A DNA stretch of 64,000 nt from NCBI GenBank assembly GCA_964552195.1, contig CAZKFM010000003.1, forward strand, positions 186,001-250,000. The letters are read 5' to 3'. The notes under the pieces were generated by a model. It saw only the letters and a program-made list of their open reading frames with translations, had not been told where the DNA came from and did not search any database. Each line of letters starts with the position of its first letter. Position 1 is the stretch's first letter. A program made the position numbers and the translations under genes. Below are positions 43,650 through 53,460 of the stretch, piece after piece. The DNA comes from CAZKAP01 sp964552195 (GTDB taxonomy: Bacteria > Bacteroidota > Bacteroidia > Flavobacteriales > Flavobacteriaceae).

Positions 43650-44756
43650 ATGAGGTTCCCAAATCTAATTTACGTGTTGCTGTGCTCCCTGATTTTAGTC
43701 TCCTGTAGCGACGAAGATGTACTGCTTCAGTTCCTGGAACAGGGAAATGCAGAGGTCACGAGCACAGAAGATTCCCCTATTCTAGGTTCCCTGGTCACCG
43801 ATTATGCGATTGTTCCGGGATCTACCAAGGCAGAAGGCGTACCACCTGCACCAACAGGAGGGATCGATCTGGATGTCAGTGGATCCACCCGAACGGCATT
43901 TCTGGGAGAAGGGTTCGATATCACGTTTACCTCCAATGGAAATCCCATCGGAGCCTTTGTCCGCTTCTCCTCGCCTTCGGGTGACTTTGCCGAGGAGTAC
44001 TTCGATGTTGAACTTTCCTATAACGATGCCAAGGCGAGCAGATCATTTGGAAAGAACCGAAATGCCGGAATTACCGCGCGACAGGATGAGAATAAGGTTA
44101 ACGTAGACTTCGGCCAACAGATACCACCGGGTGAATTCTGCTATGAAATACGAATATATGACGGTCAACAACAGGTGAGCGAGCCGGAGCAGGTCTGCGT
44201 GACCGTAGAAAACTGGGGAGGCAAGCCGGGCATGGCCGGAAAATGGATCATGGTGAGGGAAGAAAAGATCATCGATGGCACCACCCACACCTTTGAACTG
44301 GGGTCGAGGGGGTGTATCCCATTCGGTATCGTATGTGCGGACGGTCTGAATACCGTAGTAGGCGAAGACTGTTATGAAAGGACCCGGGCCGAGGTGACGA
44401 TCAATGACGATGGAACCTATGTGGCCCGTTTTATAGGAAACGAAAGCTGGACGGATAGCTTTCAGAGCAGTCAGTCGTGTCAGCCCATTGTTCAGGAAGA
44501 AAACTTTGACGATACCAGCCAGGGTAACTGGGCCTATGTAGACGGGGACGAGCGTCTTACAATCGTAGAGTATTACTACAAGAAAATAGTAGACGGAGTG
44601 ATTAGTGAGGAGTATACGGCCCCTATCGGACAGGCTAAACTAGTTATGGATGGAACCCTGGTTTTTAGTGGCGACTCATTTATCATTACCGATACACGGG
44701 ACGACTACGGATTCGAAGACGGGGAGATCAGGAAATACTATTTCGAACGCCAATAA
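43650..44756 (+). CDS. Predicted lipoprotein, function unknown
   Basis: 368 residues. A lipoprotein signal peptide with lipobox LVSC (about 16-19) is followed by an acidic linker, a beta-rich domain (about 55-185) and a C-terminal domain (about 195-368) that starts GMAGKWIMVREEKIIDGTTH and resembles lipocalin-like (calycin) domains common in Bacteroidota lipoproteins. Four cysteines in the C-terminal domain (GCIPFGIVCADG, GEDCYER, SCQP) suggest disulfide bonds. The gene is followed by a terminator and is monocistronic. Confidence 0.75.
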   Translation: MRFPNLIYVLLCSLILVSCSDEDVLLQFLEQGNAEVTSTEDSPILGSLVTDYAIVPGSTKAEGVPPAPTGGIDLDVSGSTRTAFLGEGFDITFTSNGNPIGAFVRFSSPSGDFAEEYFDVELSYNDAKASRSFGKNRNAGITARQDENKVNVDFGQQIPPGEFCYEIRIYDGQQQVSEPEQVCVTVENWGGKPGMAGKWIMVREEKIIDGTTHTFELGSRGCIPFGIVCADGLNTVVGEDCYERTRAEVTINDDGTYVARFIGNESWTDSFQSSQSCQPIVQEENFDDTSQGNWAYVDGDERLTIVEYYYKKIVDGVISEEYTAPIGQAKLVMDGTLVFSGDSFIITDTRDDYGFEDGEIRKYYFERQ

Positions 44757-44807
44757 ACCAACCAGCACTCCCTGATTACTCGTTTTGAGCGGTTAATAAA
44801 GCCGTTT

Positions 44808-44837
44808 GGCCCACCCCGAAAAGGTGGGCCATTTTTG
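44808..44837 (+). terminator. Rho-independent terminator after the lipoprotein gene
   Basis: GGCCCACC (44808-44815) / GGTGGGCC (44823-44830), 7-base loop, then ATTTTTG. The rest of the 347-bp gap up to 45103 shows an AT-rich stretch (TTATTA-ATTT-TAATAA near 45010) and nothing coding. Confidence 0.85.
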
Positions 44838-45103
44838 TCTGAACCGATGATTGGCAAGCTGCCCGATCGGGATCGTCTAAATGATTCCCCCCAACTTTCG
44901 CAAACCACAACCGCCTATCTCTCCTGGTATTTAACTATTCCCGCGACGAATCCATAGTCTACCTGTATTTCCATTACGTCCGGCATAAACGGCTCCGAAG
45001 TTTCATAGGAATTATTAATTTTAATAAACCAACTGCTCCAGTATCTAACGCTGCTGTGGTCGTCAGCGACCCGATTGGATTTGTACTAACCCAAGTTTGA
45101 TTT

Positions 45104-48100
45104 ATGGCAGAACACACCCTCGAGCCCCATGCGGAACTTAACGATCTGCAAGGTCCACAAAGCCCCATGCCCATAATCGGAATAGGAGCCAGTGCCGGCG
45201 GCCTAAATGCCCTGAAGTCGTTTTTCAAGAATGTCAATCTGGATACCCAATGCTGCTTCGTATTGGTTCAGCACCTGAGCCCTGACCACAAAAGCCTGAT
45301 GAAGGGACTGTTGTCCAAGATTACCGATCTGCTCATCGTGGAAGCCTCGGACGATATAGTACTGGAACCCCGCACTATTTATCTTATTCCACCCAAAATG
45401 AATGTGATTCTCAGGGGTCGTAAACTCCACCTGTTGGACAAGCCTCTGGGACGCACGCTGAACCTTCCTATAGACCAGTTTTTTGAGTCCATGGCCACCG
45501 AACTGGGCCAAAATGCCGTCGGGATAATCATGAGCGGGACAGGGAGCGATGGTACTCAGGGCATACACGAAATCAGTAGCCGGGGAGGCATGGTCATGGT
45601 GCAGAACCCTGAGGATGCCGAATTCGACGGAATGCCGAATTCCGCCATTGAGACCAAACAGGTCGACTATATCCTCAAGGCTTCCGAGATGCCGGGCATA
45701 CTGGAGAATTATCTGGCCAATCCCTCCATTCGTAACTCTCTTGAACACGAAATAGGGAAGGACCGCGGTAAATTGTCCAAGCTGATCTCCCATATCCACA
45801 ATGTTACCGATATGAATTTCAGTGTGTACAAGCCGCCCACCATGATACGGCGAATCAGCAGGAGGGTGGAGAATCTGGACTTCAAATCCCTGGATGAGTA
45901 TTACGACTATGCCCTGAAGAAGCACTCGGAAGTGGAACTGCTGGCGAACGATCTCCTGATCAGTGTAACCGAGTTCTTCAGAAACCCTGAAGTCTGGGAA
46001 AACCTTAGGGATAACGTCATACCCGGGATCGTTTCGGAAAAGTCAGAAGGGGATACCGTCAAGGTCTGGAGCGTAGGCTGCAGTACCGGGCAGGAGGCTT
46101 TTAGTATAGCCACGCTGTTTAGTGAGGAGCTCGAGAAGCAGAGGAAAAAGAACATGAATTTCCGGGTCTTTGCTTCCGACCTGTCCCACGTATTCATCCG
46201 AAGGGCGTCTTCGGGCATCTATGAAGCCCGGGATGCCGACGCCATTCCACGTGAACTCAGGGAAAAATACCTGGAGCGCATAGATGACAAGTACCAGATT
46301 AAGGCCTCCCTGCGCAAGCATGTCATTTTTAGCCAGCACGACATACTCAAGAATCCGCCATTCGGCAAGGTAGACCTGGTCCTTTGCCGCAATTTGCTGA
46401 TATATTTGAACGCTCAGGCCCAAGAACAGACTCTGAATTCATTGCATTATGCACTTCGCATAGGAGGAATTCTGGTTTTGGGCAAGAGCGAAAACATGGG
46501 CAAACTGGAGAAGTACTTTGACCATTTCAGTGAATCGGATAAAATATATGTCAACAGGACCCAGAACAAGTCGTTCACTATAACCAATCTGACGCATTCT
46601 TTCAACAGTTCGTATTCGGGCTCCTCTTCCTTCGACCTGGTGACCTCATTATCGATGAATCGAAAAGAAAAGGGGGGGGATAGTCGCAGGATACTGGAAT
46701 ACCTGGCCGGAGAGTTTAACCTGGCCTATATCCAGCTAAATGGCGAATTCAAGATTACCGAGGCCATTGGTAAGTTCAAGAAATATCTGAAGATACCCGA
46801 GTCGGGTTTTTCCTCCACCCTTCCAGACTTGCTGGAAGACAATGTCCGATCCGCAGTGCGCCTGGCCCTGCTGAACGCCTACCGAACCTACCAGAAGATC
46901 AAGTTGGATCGGGTTCGTTTCGAGAAAGCCGATCAGCCCTTCGAATCCGATATTCTCATTATTCCCCTTGAGGGAAGTGGAACGGGTTCGGACATGGAAT
47001 TCCTGATAATTTTTTCCCCTAGCGAAAGCAAGCAGGCCGGATTCATGACCTTTGACCTGGATATGAGCCGACCCGGAGGTTCCCTGGGTCTAAGGGAAAT
47101 GGAGCTCGAACTCAGTGAAGCCAAGGAGACGCTGATCAAGATGCAGCACGAGGTCGAGATTAAGAATGAAGAACTGCAGGCTTCCAACGAAGAACTCATA
47201 GCGACCAATGAGGAGCTGCAGAGTGCTAATGAAGAGCTTCAGAGTGTGAACGAGGAACTGCATACGGTTAATGCGGAACTGAATGAGAAGGTTATTCAGC
47301 TGGGTTCGTCCAACGACACCATCGACAACATCCTCAAGAGTTCGACCATTAATATACTGGTACTGGATAATAACCACCGTATCCGCAAGTATACCGACGG
47401 CATCAGGAATCACATCAATCTGTCTTATACCGATCTGGACCGACCCATCACGGATTTCTCCACCACCTTCAGGATTGACATCCGAGAGATCGTTAGGATG
47501 GCCCGAGAGGTCAGCCTGTCCGGTGACTCCATGGAAACGGAGATCTCCGATGAGTGGAACAGCTGGTACCTCATGAAAATATCCCCATTTCGCACCAGCG
47601 ATGAAGGCATCGACGGGGTGGTAATCACCTTCACCAACATCGAGCGAATCAAAAAGGCCGAATTCTCGGCCAAACAGGCTAAGGACGAGTTTCAGTCTCT
47701 CTTTAACCACGTTCCTGAATTCCTGGTGATAGTGGATCGGAATCAGAAGATTTTAAAGGTCAATCACAGTTTTACCAAAATACTGGGGTACTCCGAGAAC
47801 GAGATTATCATGCGGGATTTAGGCGAGTTCACTGTACGCATGGATGATCGGTACGACATCATGAACGAATGCGATGAAGGAACCGATGCCCATCAGAAGA
47901 GCCTGCAGGGCATACGTGCCAAGGACGGCAGGGTCATTCCGGTCCGCCTGAAGTCCTCTAACCTCTGTGATAAGAATGGTGAGCTGCAGTACATGCTATT
48001 GAGTTACCGGGACATTTCGGATCTCATGGACGCGGAGCGCTTGTTTATGGACAAGAGCATGGCCTTCGAACAGGTTATTGAAGGTACACTGGCCGGTTAC

Positions 48101-49105
48101 TGGGACTGGAACCTCAGGGAGGGTACCTCGTACCTTAGTGCCACTTATAAGGCGATGTTCGGTTATCTGGACCACGAAATGGAGAATTCTCCCGAGGCAT
48201 GGATGAGCATCGTACATCCCGATGACCTCCCAAATCTTAAGGAAGTCCTTCGCAAACATATAGATTCCCAGGGTCAGATTCCCTATGATAACACCATCCG
48301 CTTTTATCATAAGAATGGGAGCATAGTCTGGGTTTACGCACGGGGTAAGGTGATCGAATGGGACGAAAATACCGGAGAGGCCATACGCATGGTCGGGAGT
48401 CATGTCAACGTCACGGATCTGGTCAATAAGACCGAACAACTGGAACAGCTTACCTATGTGGCGAGTCACGACTTGCAGGAGCCCCTTCGCACCATTATAG
48501 ACTTCGTTAAGCTCCTCGAGTTGGAATCCGAGTCCCTGAACGAAGAACAGGAGAAATACATCGAGTTCATCAAAGAAGCCGGTGAGCGTATGCTAGAGCT
48601 CGTGCGTGACATACTCGACTTTTCACGCAGTGGTAAGAGCCAGAGAATAGAAGACATTGATCTCAATGAAGTTTTCAATAGGGTTAAGGGAGATCTCAGC
48701 AGTAAGATTGAACTGGGCCAGGTCAACCTGGAGTCGGATCGGCTACCAGTGATTAAGGCCGACCGAAGCGAAATTTATTCTCTGTTCATCAACCTCATAG
48801 GTAATGGGATCAAGTTTCAGGAAGAAGGAGCACGACCAGAAATCCGGGTCAGACATTTTGAGGTTTCGGACCATCATGTGCTTACATTCGCCGATAATGG
48901 CATCGGTATACCTCAGGAAAAGGCGGATAAGATTTTCAAGATTTTTACCCGTCTCAATAACCGTTCCGAGTACGAGGGAAATGGTATTGGCCTGGCGCAT
49001 TGTAAGAAAATAGTTGAATTGTACGGCGGACGTATCGAAGTAAAATCTGAGCCTGGCAAGGGATCTGAATTTTATGTTTACCTCAATAAGAAATACGTAG
49101 AATAG
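45104..49105 (+). CDS. CheB-CheR-PAS hybrid sensor histidine kinase
   Basis: 1333 residues. Domains in order: CheB methylesterase (about 20-205; triad Ser30 in GASAGG, His57 in LVQHLS, Asp149 in GTGSDG), CheR methyltransferase (about 215-480, SAM site VWSVGCSTGQEAFSI), a heptad coiled coil rich in NEEL (about 670-735), two to three PAS domains (about 740-1105), HisKA with His1122 in SHDLQEP, and HATPase (NLIGNGIKF, DNGIGIP, NGIGLAHCKKIVELY). It lacks a receiver. It probably couples a methylation-type reaction to phosphorelay; its target is unknown. No chemotaxis genes are nearby. The single-domain regulator convergent at 49164 is a likely partner. Confidence 0.9.
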   Translation: MAEHTLEPHAELNDLQGPQSPMPIIGIGASAGGLNALKSFFKNVNLDTQCCFVLVQHLSPDHKSLMKGLLSKITDLLIVEASDDIVLEPRTIYLIPPKMNVILRGRKLHLLDKPLGRTLNLPIDQFFESMATELGQNAVGIIMSGTGSDGTQGIHEISSRGGMVMVQNPEDAEFDGMPNSAIETKQVDYILKASEMPGILENYLANPSIRNSLEHEIGKDRGKLSKLISHIHNVTDMNFSVYKPPTMIRRISRRVENLDFKSLDEYYDYALKKHSEVELLANDLLISVTEFFRNPEVWENLRDNVIPGIVSEKSEGDTVKVWSVGCSTGQEAFSIATLFSEELEKQRKKNMNFRVFASDLSHVFIRRASSGIYEARDADAIPRELREKYLERIDDKYQIKASLRKHVIFSQHDILKNPPFGKVDLVLCRNLLIYLNAQAQEQTLNSLHYALRIGGILVLGKSENMGKLEKYFDHFSESDKIYVNRTQNKSFTITNLTHSFNSSYSGSSSFDLVTSLSMNRKEKGGDSRRILEYLAGEFNLAYIQLNGEFKITEAIGKFKKYLKIPESGFSSTLPDLLEDNVRSAVRLALLNAYRTYQKIKLDRVRFEKADQPFESDILIIPLEGSGTGSDMEFLIIFSPSESKQAGFMTFDLDMSRPGGSLGLREMELELSEAKETLIKMQHEVEIKNEELQASNEELIATNEELQSANEELQSVNEELHTVNAELNEKVIQLGSSNDTIDNILKSSTINILVLDNNHRIRKYTDGIRNHINLSYTDLDRPITDFSTTFRIDIREIVRMAREVSLSGDSMETEISDEWNSWYLMKISPFRTSDEGIDGVVITFTNIERIKKAEFSAKQAKDEFQSLFNHVPEFLVIVDRNQKILKVNHSFTKILGYSENEIIMRDLGEFTVRMDDRYDIMNECDEGTDAHQKSLQGIRAKDGRVIPVRLKSSNLCDKNGELQYMLLSYRDISDLMDAERLFMDKSMAFEQVIEGTLAGYWDWNLREGTSYLSATYKAMFGYLDHEMENSPEAWMSIVHPDDLPNLKEVLRKHIDSQGQIPYDNTIRFYHKNGSIVWVYARGKVIEWDENTGEAIRMVGSHVNVTDLVNKTEQLEQLTYVASHDLQEPLRTIIDFVKLLELESESLNEEQEKYIEFIKEAGERMLELVRDILDFSRSGKSQRIEDIDLNEVFNRVKGDLSSKIELGQVNLESDRLPVIKADRSEIYSLFINLIGNGIKFQEEGARPEIRVRHFEVSDHHVLTFADNGIGIPQEKADKIFKIFTRLNNRSEYEGNGIGLAHCKKIVELYGGRIEVKSEPGKGSEFYVYLNKKYVE

Positions 49106-49163
49106 GTTGGAGTACAGAGGAAGGGATGACTGTGATTCCCTCCAATTCCTTTTCGTTTAGGAA

Positions 49164-49553
49164 TTACCCGATCAGTTGTAAATCCTGGATTTTTACCAGA
49201 TCCAGGGGTTTTCGGAGAATCAGTTCGAGGAATCTATACTGCTTTGCGTGGTCCAGATCAAATTTGGAGGCCGAAGTGGTCAATAGAAAAATACGCTTGT
49301 CAAAAATCTCGGGCCTTCCGATTTCGCTGAGCTTGTCGAAGAACTCATACGCATTCATGGTGGGCATATTGATATCCACGAAAAGAGCGTCGGGTAGCGG
49401 ATTTCGAATATCCCTAAGGTAATTAAGCGCAGACTTACCGGATTGAAAATCCACTACCTCGATCTCTTCACTCGCCTTGTGAAGATACTTGGCGTGAATG
49501 TAATTGGACGCCCGGTTGTCGTCGAGCAGTAAGACCCGGTAAAGGTCACTCAT
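49164..49553 (-). CDS. Single-domain response regulator
   Basis: 129 residues, receiver only. Acidic pair LLLDDN, phosphoacceptor Asp in ALFVDINMP, the Thr of LLTTSA and Lys of LRKPLD. With no output domain it acts by protein contact, like the Rcp1/CheY group that partners bacteriophytochromes and CheB-CheR kinases. It lies between the CheB-CheR kinase (convergent) and the second receiver gene, separated by about 100 bp from the latter. Confidence 0.9.
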   Translation of the reverse strand: MSDLYRVLLLDDNRASNYIHAKYLHKASEEIEVVDFQSGKSALNYLRDIRNPLPDALFVDINMPTMNAYEFFDKLSEIGRPEIFDKRIFLLTTSASKFDLDHAKQYRFLELILRKPLDLVKIQDLQLIG

Positions 49554-49652
49554 AACTCTATGATTTTGTTTAAAATTACATACAAGACCCTATGAATATG
49601 CTTAAATATTTAAGGTTGTTAATTTCTGCTGATAAGTGGACTACCACTGAAT

Positions 49653-50078
49653 TCAACGGTTTTCTGGCTTTAGATCCCTAACGGAATGCAGGGTCTTTAT
49701 CAGTCTGATGATCTGTTGTATATCTACCGGCTTCTGTAGGATGTGTTCCACCCCGAGTGTTTGCAGGATATCTCCGGTAGATATCTTGGGATCGTCGTAA
49801 TAGTGGCCAGTTACGGCAATTATGCTGCAATTTTTCTTTTTGTTTTGGAGTTTGTTAAAGACGGGAATTAGTCGGATTCCTCCGATGGGCTCAAAGGTGC
49901 CCTCTTTCTCGTAGAACAGATCGAGGATGTGACAGTCGTATGCAAATTTTTCGAGCAGTGGCATGGCCACTACTGAATTCGTTGCCACGTCTACGGTGCA
50001 GTTAAGTTGGCTCTCCAGATCTTCCTGCCATTCCCGGGCAAGTATGGTATCGTCTTCTACGATGAGTATTCTAAGCAT
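49653..50078 (-). CDS. Single-domain response regulator of the phytochrome locus
   Basis: 141 residues, receiver only, with an inserted loop after the phosphoacceptor Asp (CHILDLFYEKEGTFEPIGGIRL) like the long-loop receivers of some Bacteroidota. The acidic pair IVEDD, Thr in IAVTGHY and Lys in ILQKPVD are intact. It starts 19 bp after the stop of the broken phytochrome gene, so it was probably its co-transcribed output. Confidence 0.88.
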   Translation of the reverse strand: MLRILIVEDDTILAREWQEDLESQLNCTVDVATNSVVAMPLLEKFAYDCHILDLFYEKEGTFEPIGGIRLIPVFNKLQNKKKNCSIIAVTGHYYDDPKISTGDILQTLGVEHILQKPVDIQQIIRLIKTLHSVRDLKPENR

Positions 50079-50097
50079 GGTTGAGGTGTACTATGGG

Positions 50098-52657
50098 TTA
50101 GGTCATCAATAAGGTATCTAGCATTTCTTGTAATTTGGAGCCGTCAATGGGCTTGATAATAACCTCCGATCGGGGCAGGGAATCGTTAGCCCATACGGCA
50201 TCAGGATCTCCAGTGAGGTAACACAGATCTATATTCCTTTCCCGGCACGCCTGGGCAACCTGCTGACAGGTCTCGCCTTTCAGGTTAACATCGAGTATGG
50301 CCAGACGATAAAAACGAAGATTCATTGAAGCCAGAGCACTCTGTTGATTGGAGAATGCATGCACCGAATTAAAACCGAGCGTGTTCAGGGTATCGATGAT
50401 TTCTCGGGCATTGACAAAATCGTCCTCCAGCACCAGTATGTTCCATACGGGTTCTTCCGGGCTTGCCTTTTTCTCATCATCTCGTTTGCTGAGGTTATCT
50501 TGTGGCGGCTCGTCGGCTTTATGGATTACTGCGGTGGAGGGAATAAAAAATTCCGCCTGTACGCCTTCTTTTAAGAATTGGAGGCTTGATTTTCCCCCGA
50601 ATTCGTTTTGCAGGGCATGTTCAACTCTAGTCCTGCCGAATCCACGGCGCCGAGGCTCCTCCACAGGAGGGCCCTGGCTCTCTTTCCAGAAAATTCGAAG
50701 ACCCTCCGAATTCCTGAACCAGCTTACTTCCAGTTCTCCGTTCTTGACGGAAAGGGCTCCGTATTTCACCGCGTTGGAGGTGAGTTCATGAAGAATCAGA
50801 ACCAGTATGGGTACGAGATCCGGAGGTATCTGCACTTTTGGGTCCACCAGGGTCACCGGATTGAACGCATGGTGGTACGGCAGTAGTTCCTTCTCCATGA
50901 CCTCCCGTAGCCCGATCGGTTTGGATGCGCCATCGGTAAGCAGTTCATTGGCTTCCGCCAGAGCTGTTATTCGTTTCTCAAGGGCGTTGACATAGCTCGA
51001 TATGGACTGTTCGTTAAAGGGCAGTTTGTCGGGAAATGAATCGCACCAGCGTGAGTATGTTGCGGACGCGATGGTTGAGTTCCCTGACCACGAGCCTGAG
51101 TCTCTGGCCTTCGCTTTCATTAGCCTCTGGCAAATCCGAATCGGATCGAACCAAATTACGCAGGGAATTTTGTACGTATCGCGCGGTGGATATTTCCTCA
51201 TCCTCCCATTCGTCAGACTTTCCTCCATGAAGTTCTTTGTAGTGATCAAAGGAAGAGCGCGGATGCAATCTCACTTTATTCTCTACAAATTCCAGGTCCT
51301 TTTTTGGATTACCCGCCCAATGAATATGGGAAGCGACCTCGTTGCGATAGAAGTGCACAGATATACTGGGTTGGCTGTCGCGCAACCCCATCCTCAGGAC
51401 GCCTCGACTTGCATTGAGTCCCTTCAGGTTCAAACCCCCAAGATCAGAGCTAAAAGCGATTTCATCTGCAGCCGTAGCCGAGTAGTGGTCTTCTATGGCC
51501 TCTATGGCGGACTCTGAGGGGCAGTGACCGTGTGTCAACACAAACTGGTTCAGCTTGTAGGCGACACCATCACAGTTAATGATACCCTGCAAGCGGGAGC
51601 TCGCCTGGCTCTAAAAAGTTTCCAGCTCAAGCAGATTAGTACTGGTGCAGACCAGGTCTTTGCCCTCCGTAAGGAGTTTTTTGACGGCAGACTCCGTCTT
51701 CCTTCGAACATGATGTTCCACTGCCATCCCAAGAGTCTGACCTATGATCTCAGCTGAGTATATGACATCCGGACTGAGTCGGATTTCCCTGGGGTGGTGG
51801 TGAGCGAACAATCCCCACAGCTTGCCCTGTACGATGATGGGGAGGGTTAGCGAGGTTACTATATTCATGTTCCTCATGTACTGATTATGTACAGGGGATA
51901 CCCCCCTGAGGATACCATAGGTAAGATCGAGGGGAGGCAAGTCTTCACTGGCGGCGAGTATGGCTACACCGGGATCGCTGGTATTGCCAATCTGGCGAAT
52001 GGGATTTTTGAGAAACAGATCACGCGCTCTGGGCGGAATATCGAAGGCCGGGAATCTCAGCCCGAGATACGAGTCCATGTCCGCGGTTACGGCTTCTGCT
52101 ACCACCTCGCCAGAATGATCGGGTAGAAATTTATAGGCCATAACCCTGCCGAACCCGGTTATGGCCTGAAGGGAGTTAACGGTTTTGTCCAGGATGTCTT
52201 CCAGGTCCTGAAACGCATGGGCAAACGATAGCACCTGTTTGACATTGCCCGAAATCGTCCCCGACTGAAAACCGGTAACCAGGAGAACTAACTCCAAAAT
52301 AACCACGTCCTCTCATCGATAAACGGAGATCTCCATTTCCTGACCCTTGGATTGGATTACCTTGACATGTTCGCGCTGTTGATATGCGGACCGGTGCGAG
52401 GCAATATTCACTATGGAATGGACATCTTCCTTGCCGAAGACATCGAGTAAGCGGCATTCGAAAACCGAGCCTGAAAAAATGAGGAAATCTCCGATATTTT
52501 CGGAGGCATATTGGATCTTCAGATCCTGAAACCCGAACGCAAGTAAGGCGCCATGGTTTTGAATGCGCCCCGGGACTTCAATGGGTTCACGGTTACACTC
52601 CTCTAGCGCTCTGGCCTCCAGTTTTTTCGAATCAGATATTTCGCTGGATCTCTGCAT
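50098..52657 (-). pseudogene. bphP: Bacteriophytochrome histidine kinase (PAS-GAF-PHY-HWE-REC), broken
   Basis: About 850 codons. From the N-terminus: PAS with the biliverdin Cys21 in EECNREPIEVPG; GAF with FPAFDIPPRARDLF and RGVSPVHNQYMRNMNIVTSL; PHY; an HWE-type kinase (RELNHRVRNILTLVR, then HELTSNAVKYGAL); a C-terminal receiver with LAILDVNLKGE. The frame carries a TGA at 52313-52315 (after EISVYR), a TAG at 51611-51613 (after LLELETF), and a one-base shift at 51014-51018 (CTTTAA), after which it continues as NEQSISSYVNALEKR. Everything between reads as clean phytochrome. It overlaps the heme oxygenase gene by 26 bp. Recent decay, or several sequencing errors. Confidence 0.88.
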
Positions 52658-53192
52658 TTAGACTAAACTGATAAAACCATTCAAAAGCCTCTAAAGCACC
52701 ATGAATGAGTGTTGAAGTATTTAAAGATTCTTCATTCAGGGCGACATCAATTTCCGCCATGAGTTCGCCGGACACCTGAGTTAATTTTTGAATATAGGTT
52801 TTCGGCAGCTCCATTTTACTGACTTTGATCATCTTCAGTAAAACGGCAGCTCCTGCAGAGGATCCTGCGAACACATAGTGTATACCAGTCAACCTCGAAA
52901 GGTCTTCCTGAGGAGCCGTAAAACCCATGCTAATGCTGTTGGTGCTCCAATCCTTTCCTTTTAATACTGGCGCAAGATCGTCTTCCAGGGCCTCCAGTAA
53001 CGAGAGGTTATGGGTGGACATCCCCGAAAGCCGCTCCAATACATCGAAACTGGGCTGATAACTCTTCCGGGCACGATACATGGGTAGAAGAAAGTGATAA
53101 TAGGCCGATTCCTTCAGGCCCTGAGCAAAACCGAACTGACTCTCGACTTTTTAGTGCGCTTCTTTGGTGGCCAGTTAGACTTGTTCTCTCAT
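52632..53192 (-). pseudogene. bphO: Biliverdin-forming heme oxygenase, broken near the N-terminus
   Basis: From the ATG at 53192 the frame gives 186 codons, the normal length, but with TAA at 53175-53177 and at 53151-53153. Around the stops it reads LATKEAH-stop-KVESQFGFAQGLKES AYYHFLLPMY, where TKEAH holds the expected proximal heme His and the stop sits where CAA (Gln) would fit. The downstream part includes GIHYVFAGSSAGAAVLLKM, the distal helix glycine motif, and ends just inside the phytochrome gene. The remaining ORF from 53081 (149 residues) lacks the proximal His. The enzyme would supply biliverdin to the phytochrome. Confidence 0.82.
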
Positions 53193-53460
53193 CTGTGGTT
53201 TCCGGTGAGACTCCGCTCTGATATGCTTAGCGGGCTTTTTATATTTCGAGTATAGGCAATTTAGCAAAATTTAGAAGCCAGTTTTCGCCCAGCCCTGGAT
53301 AGTTTTACCGGATTTTCGACATAGTAGCATTTAATATTTTAGGTTTTCTAGTTCGTTTAGAATATTTTTCATTTCGGCTATGCCGGACTGAAATTCGCCT
53401 GGGGATATCTGATTCCCTTGATGTATTTTGCTACCTGCTGAACGCAATTCTGGCTATACC

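Noticed and set aside
45203..45925. A 240-codon minus-strand frame inside the CheB-CheR kinase gene
   Set aside because: Shadow of the intact kinase reading frame.
47160..47290. Short tandem DNA repeats in the CheB-CheR kinase gene
   Set aside because: They encode the NEEL heptads of the coiled coil and are explained by the protein; no mobile or CRISPR-type repeat is present.
52313..52315. TGA in bphP as a selenocysteine codon
   Set aside because: No Cys or Sec is expected at this place in phytochromes, no SECIS-like hairpin follows, and the same gene also has a TAG and a frameshift.
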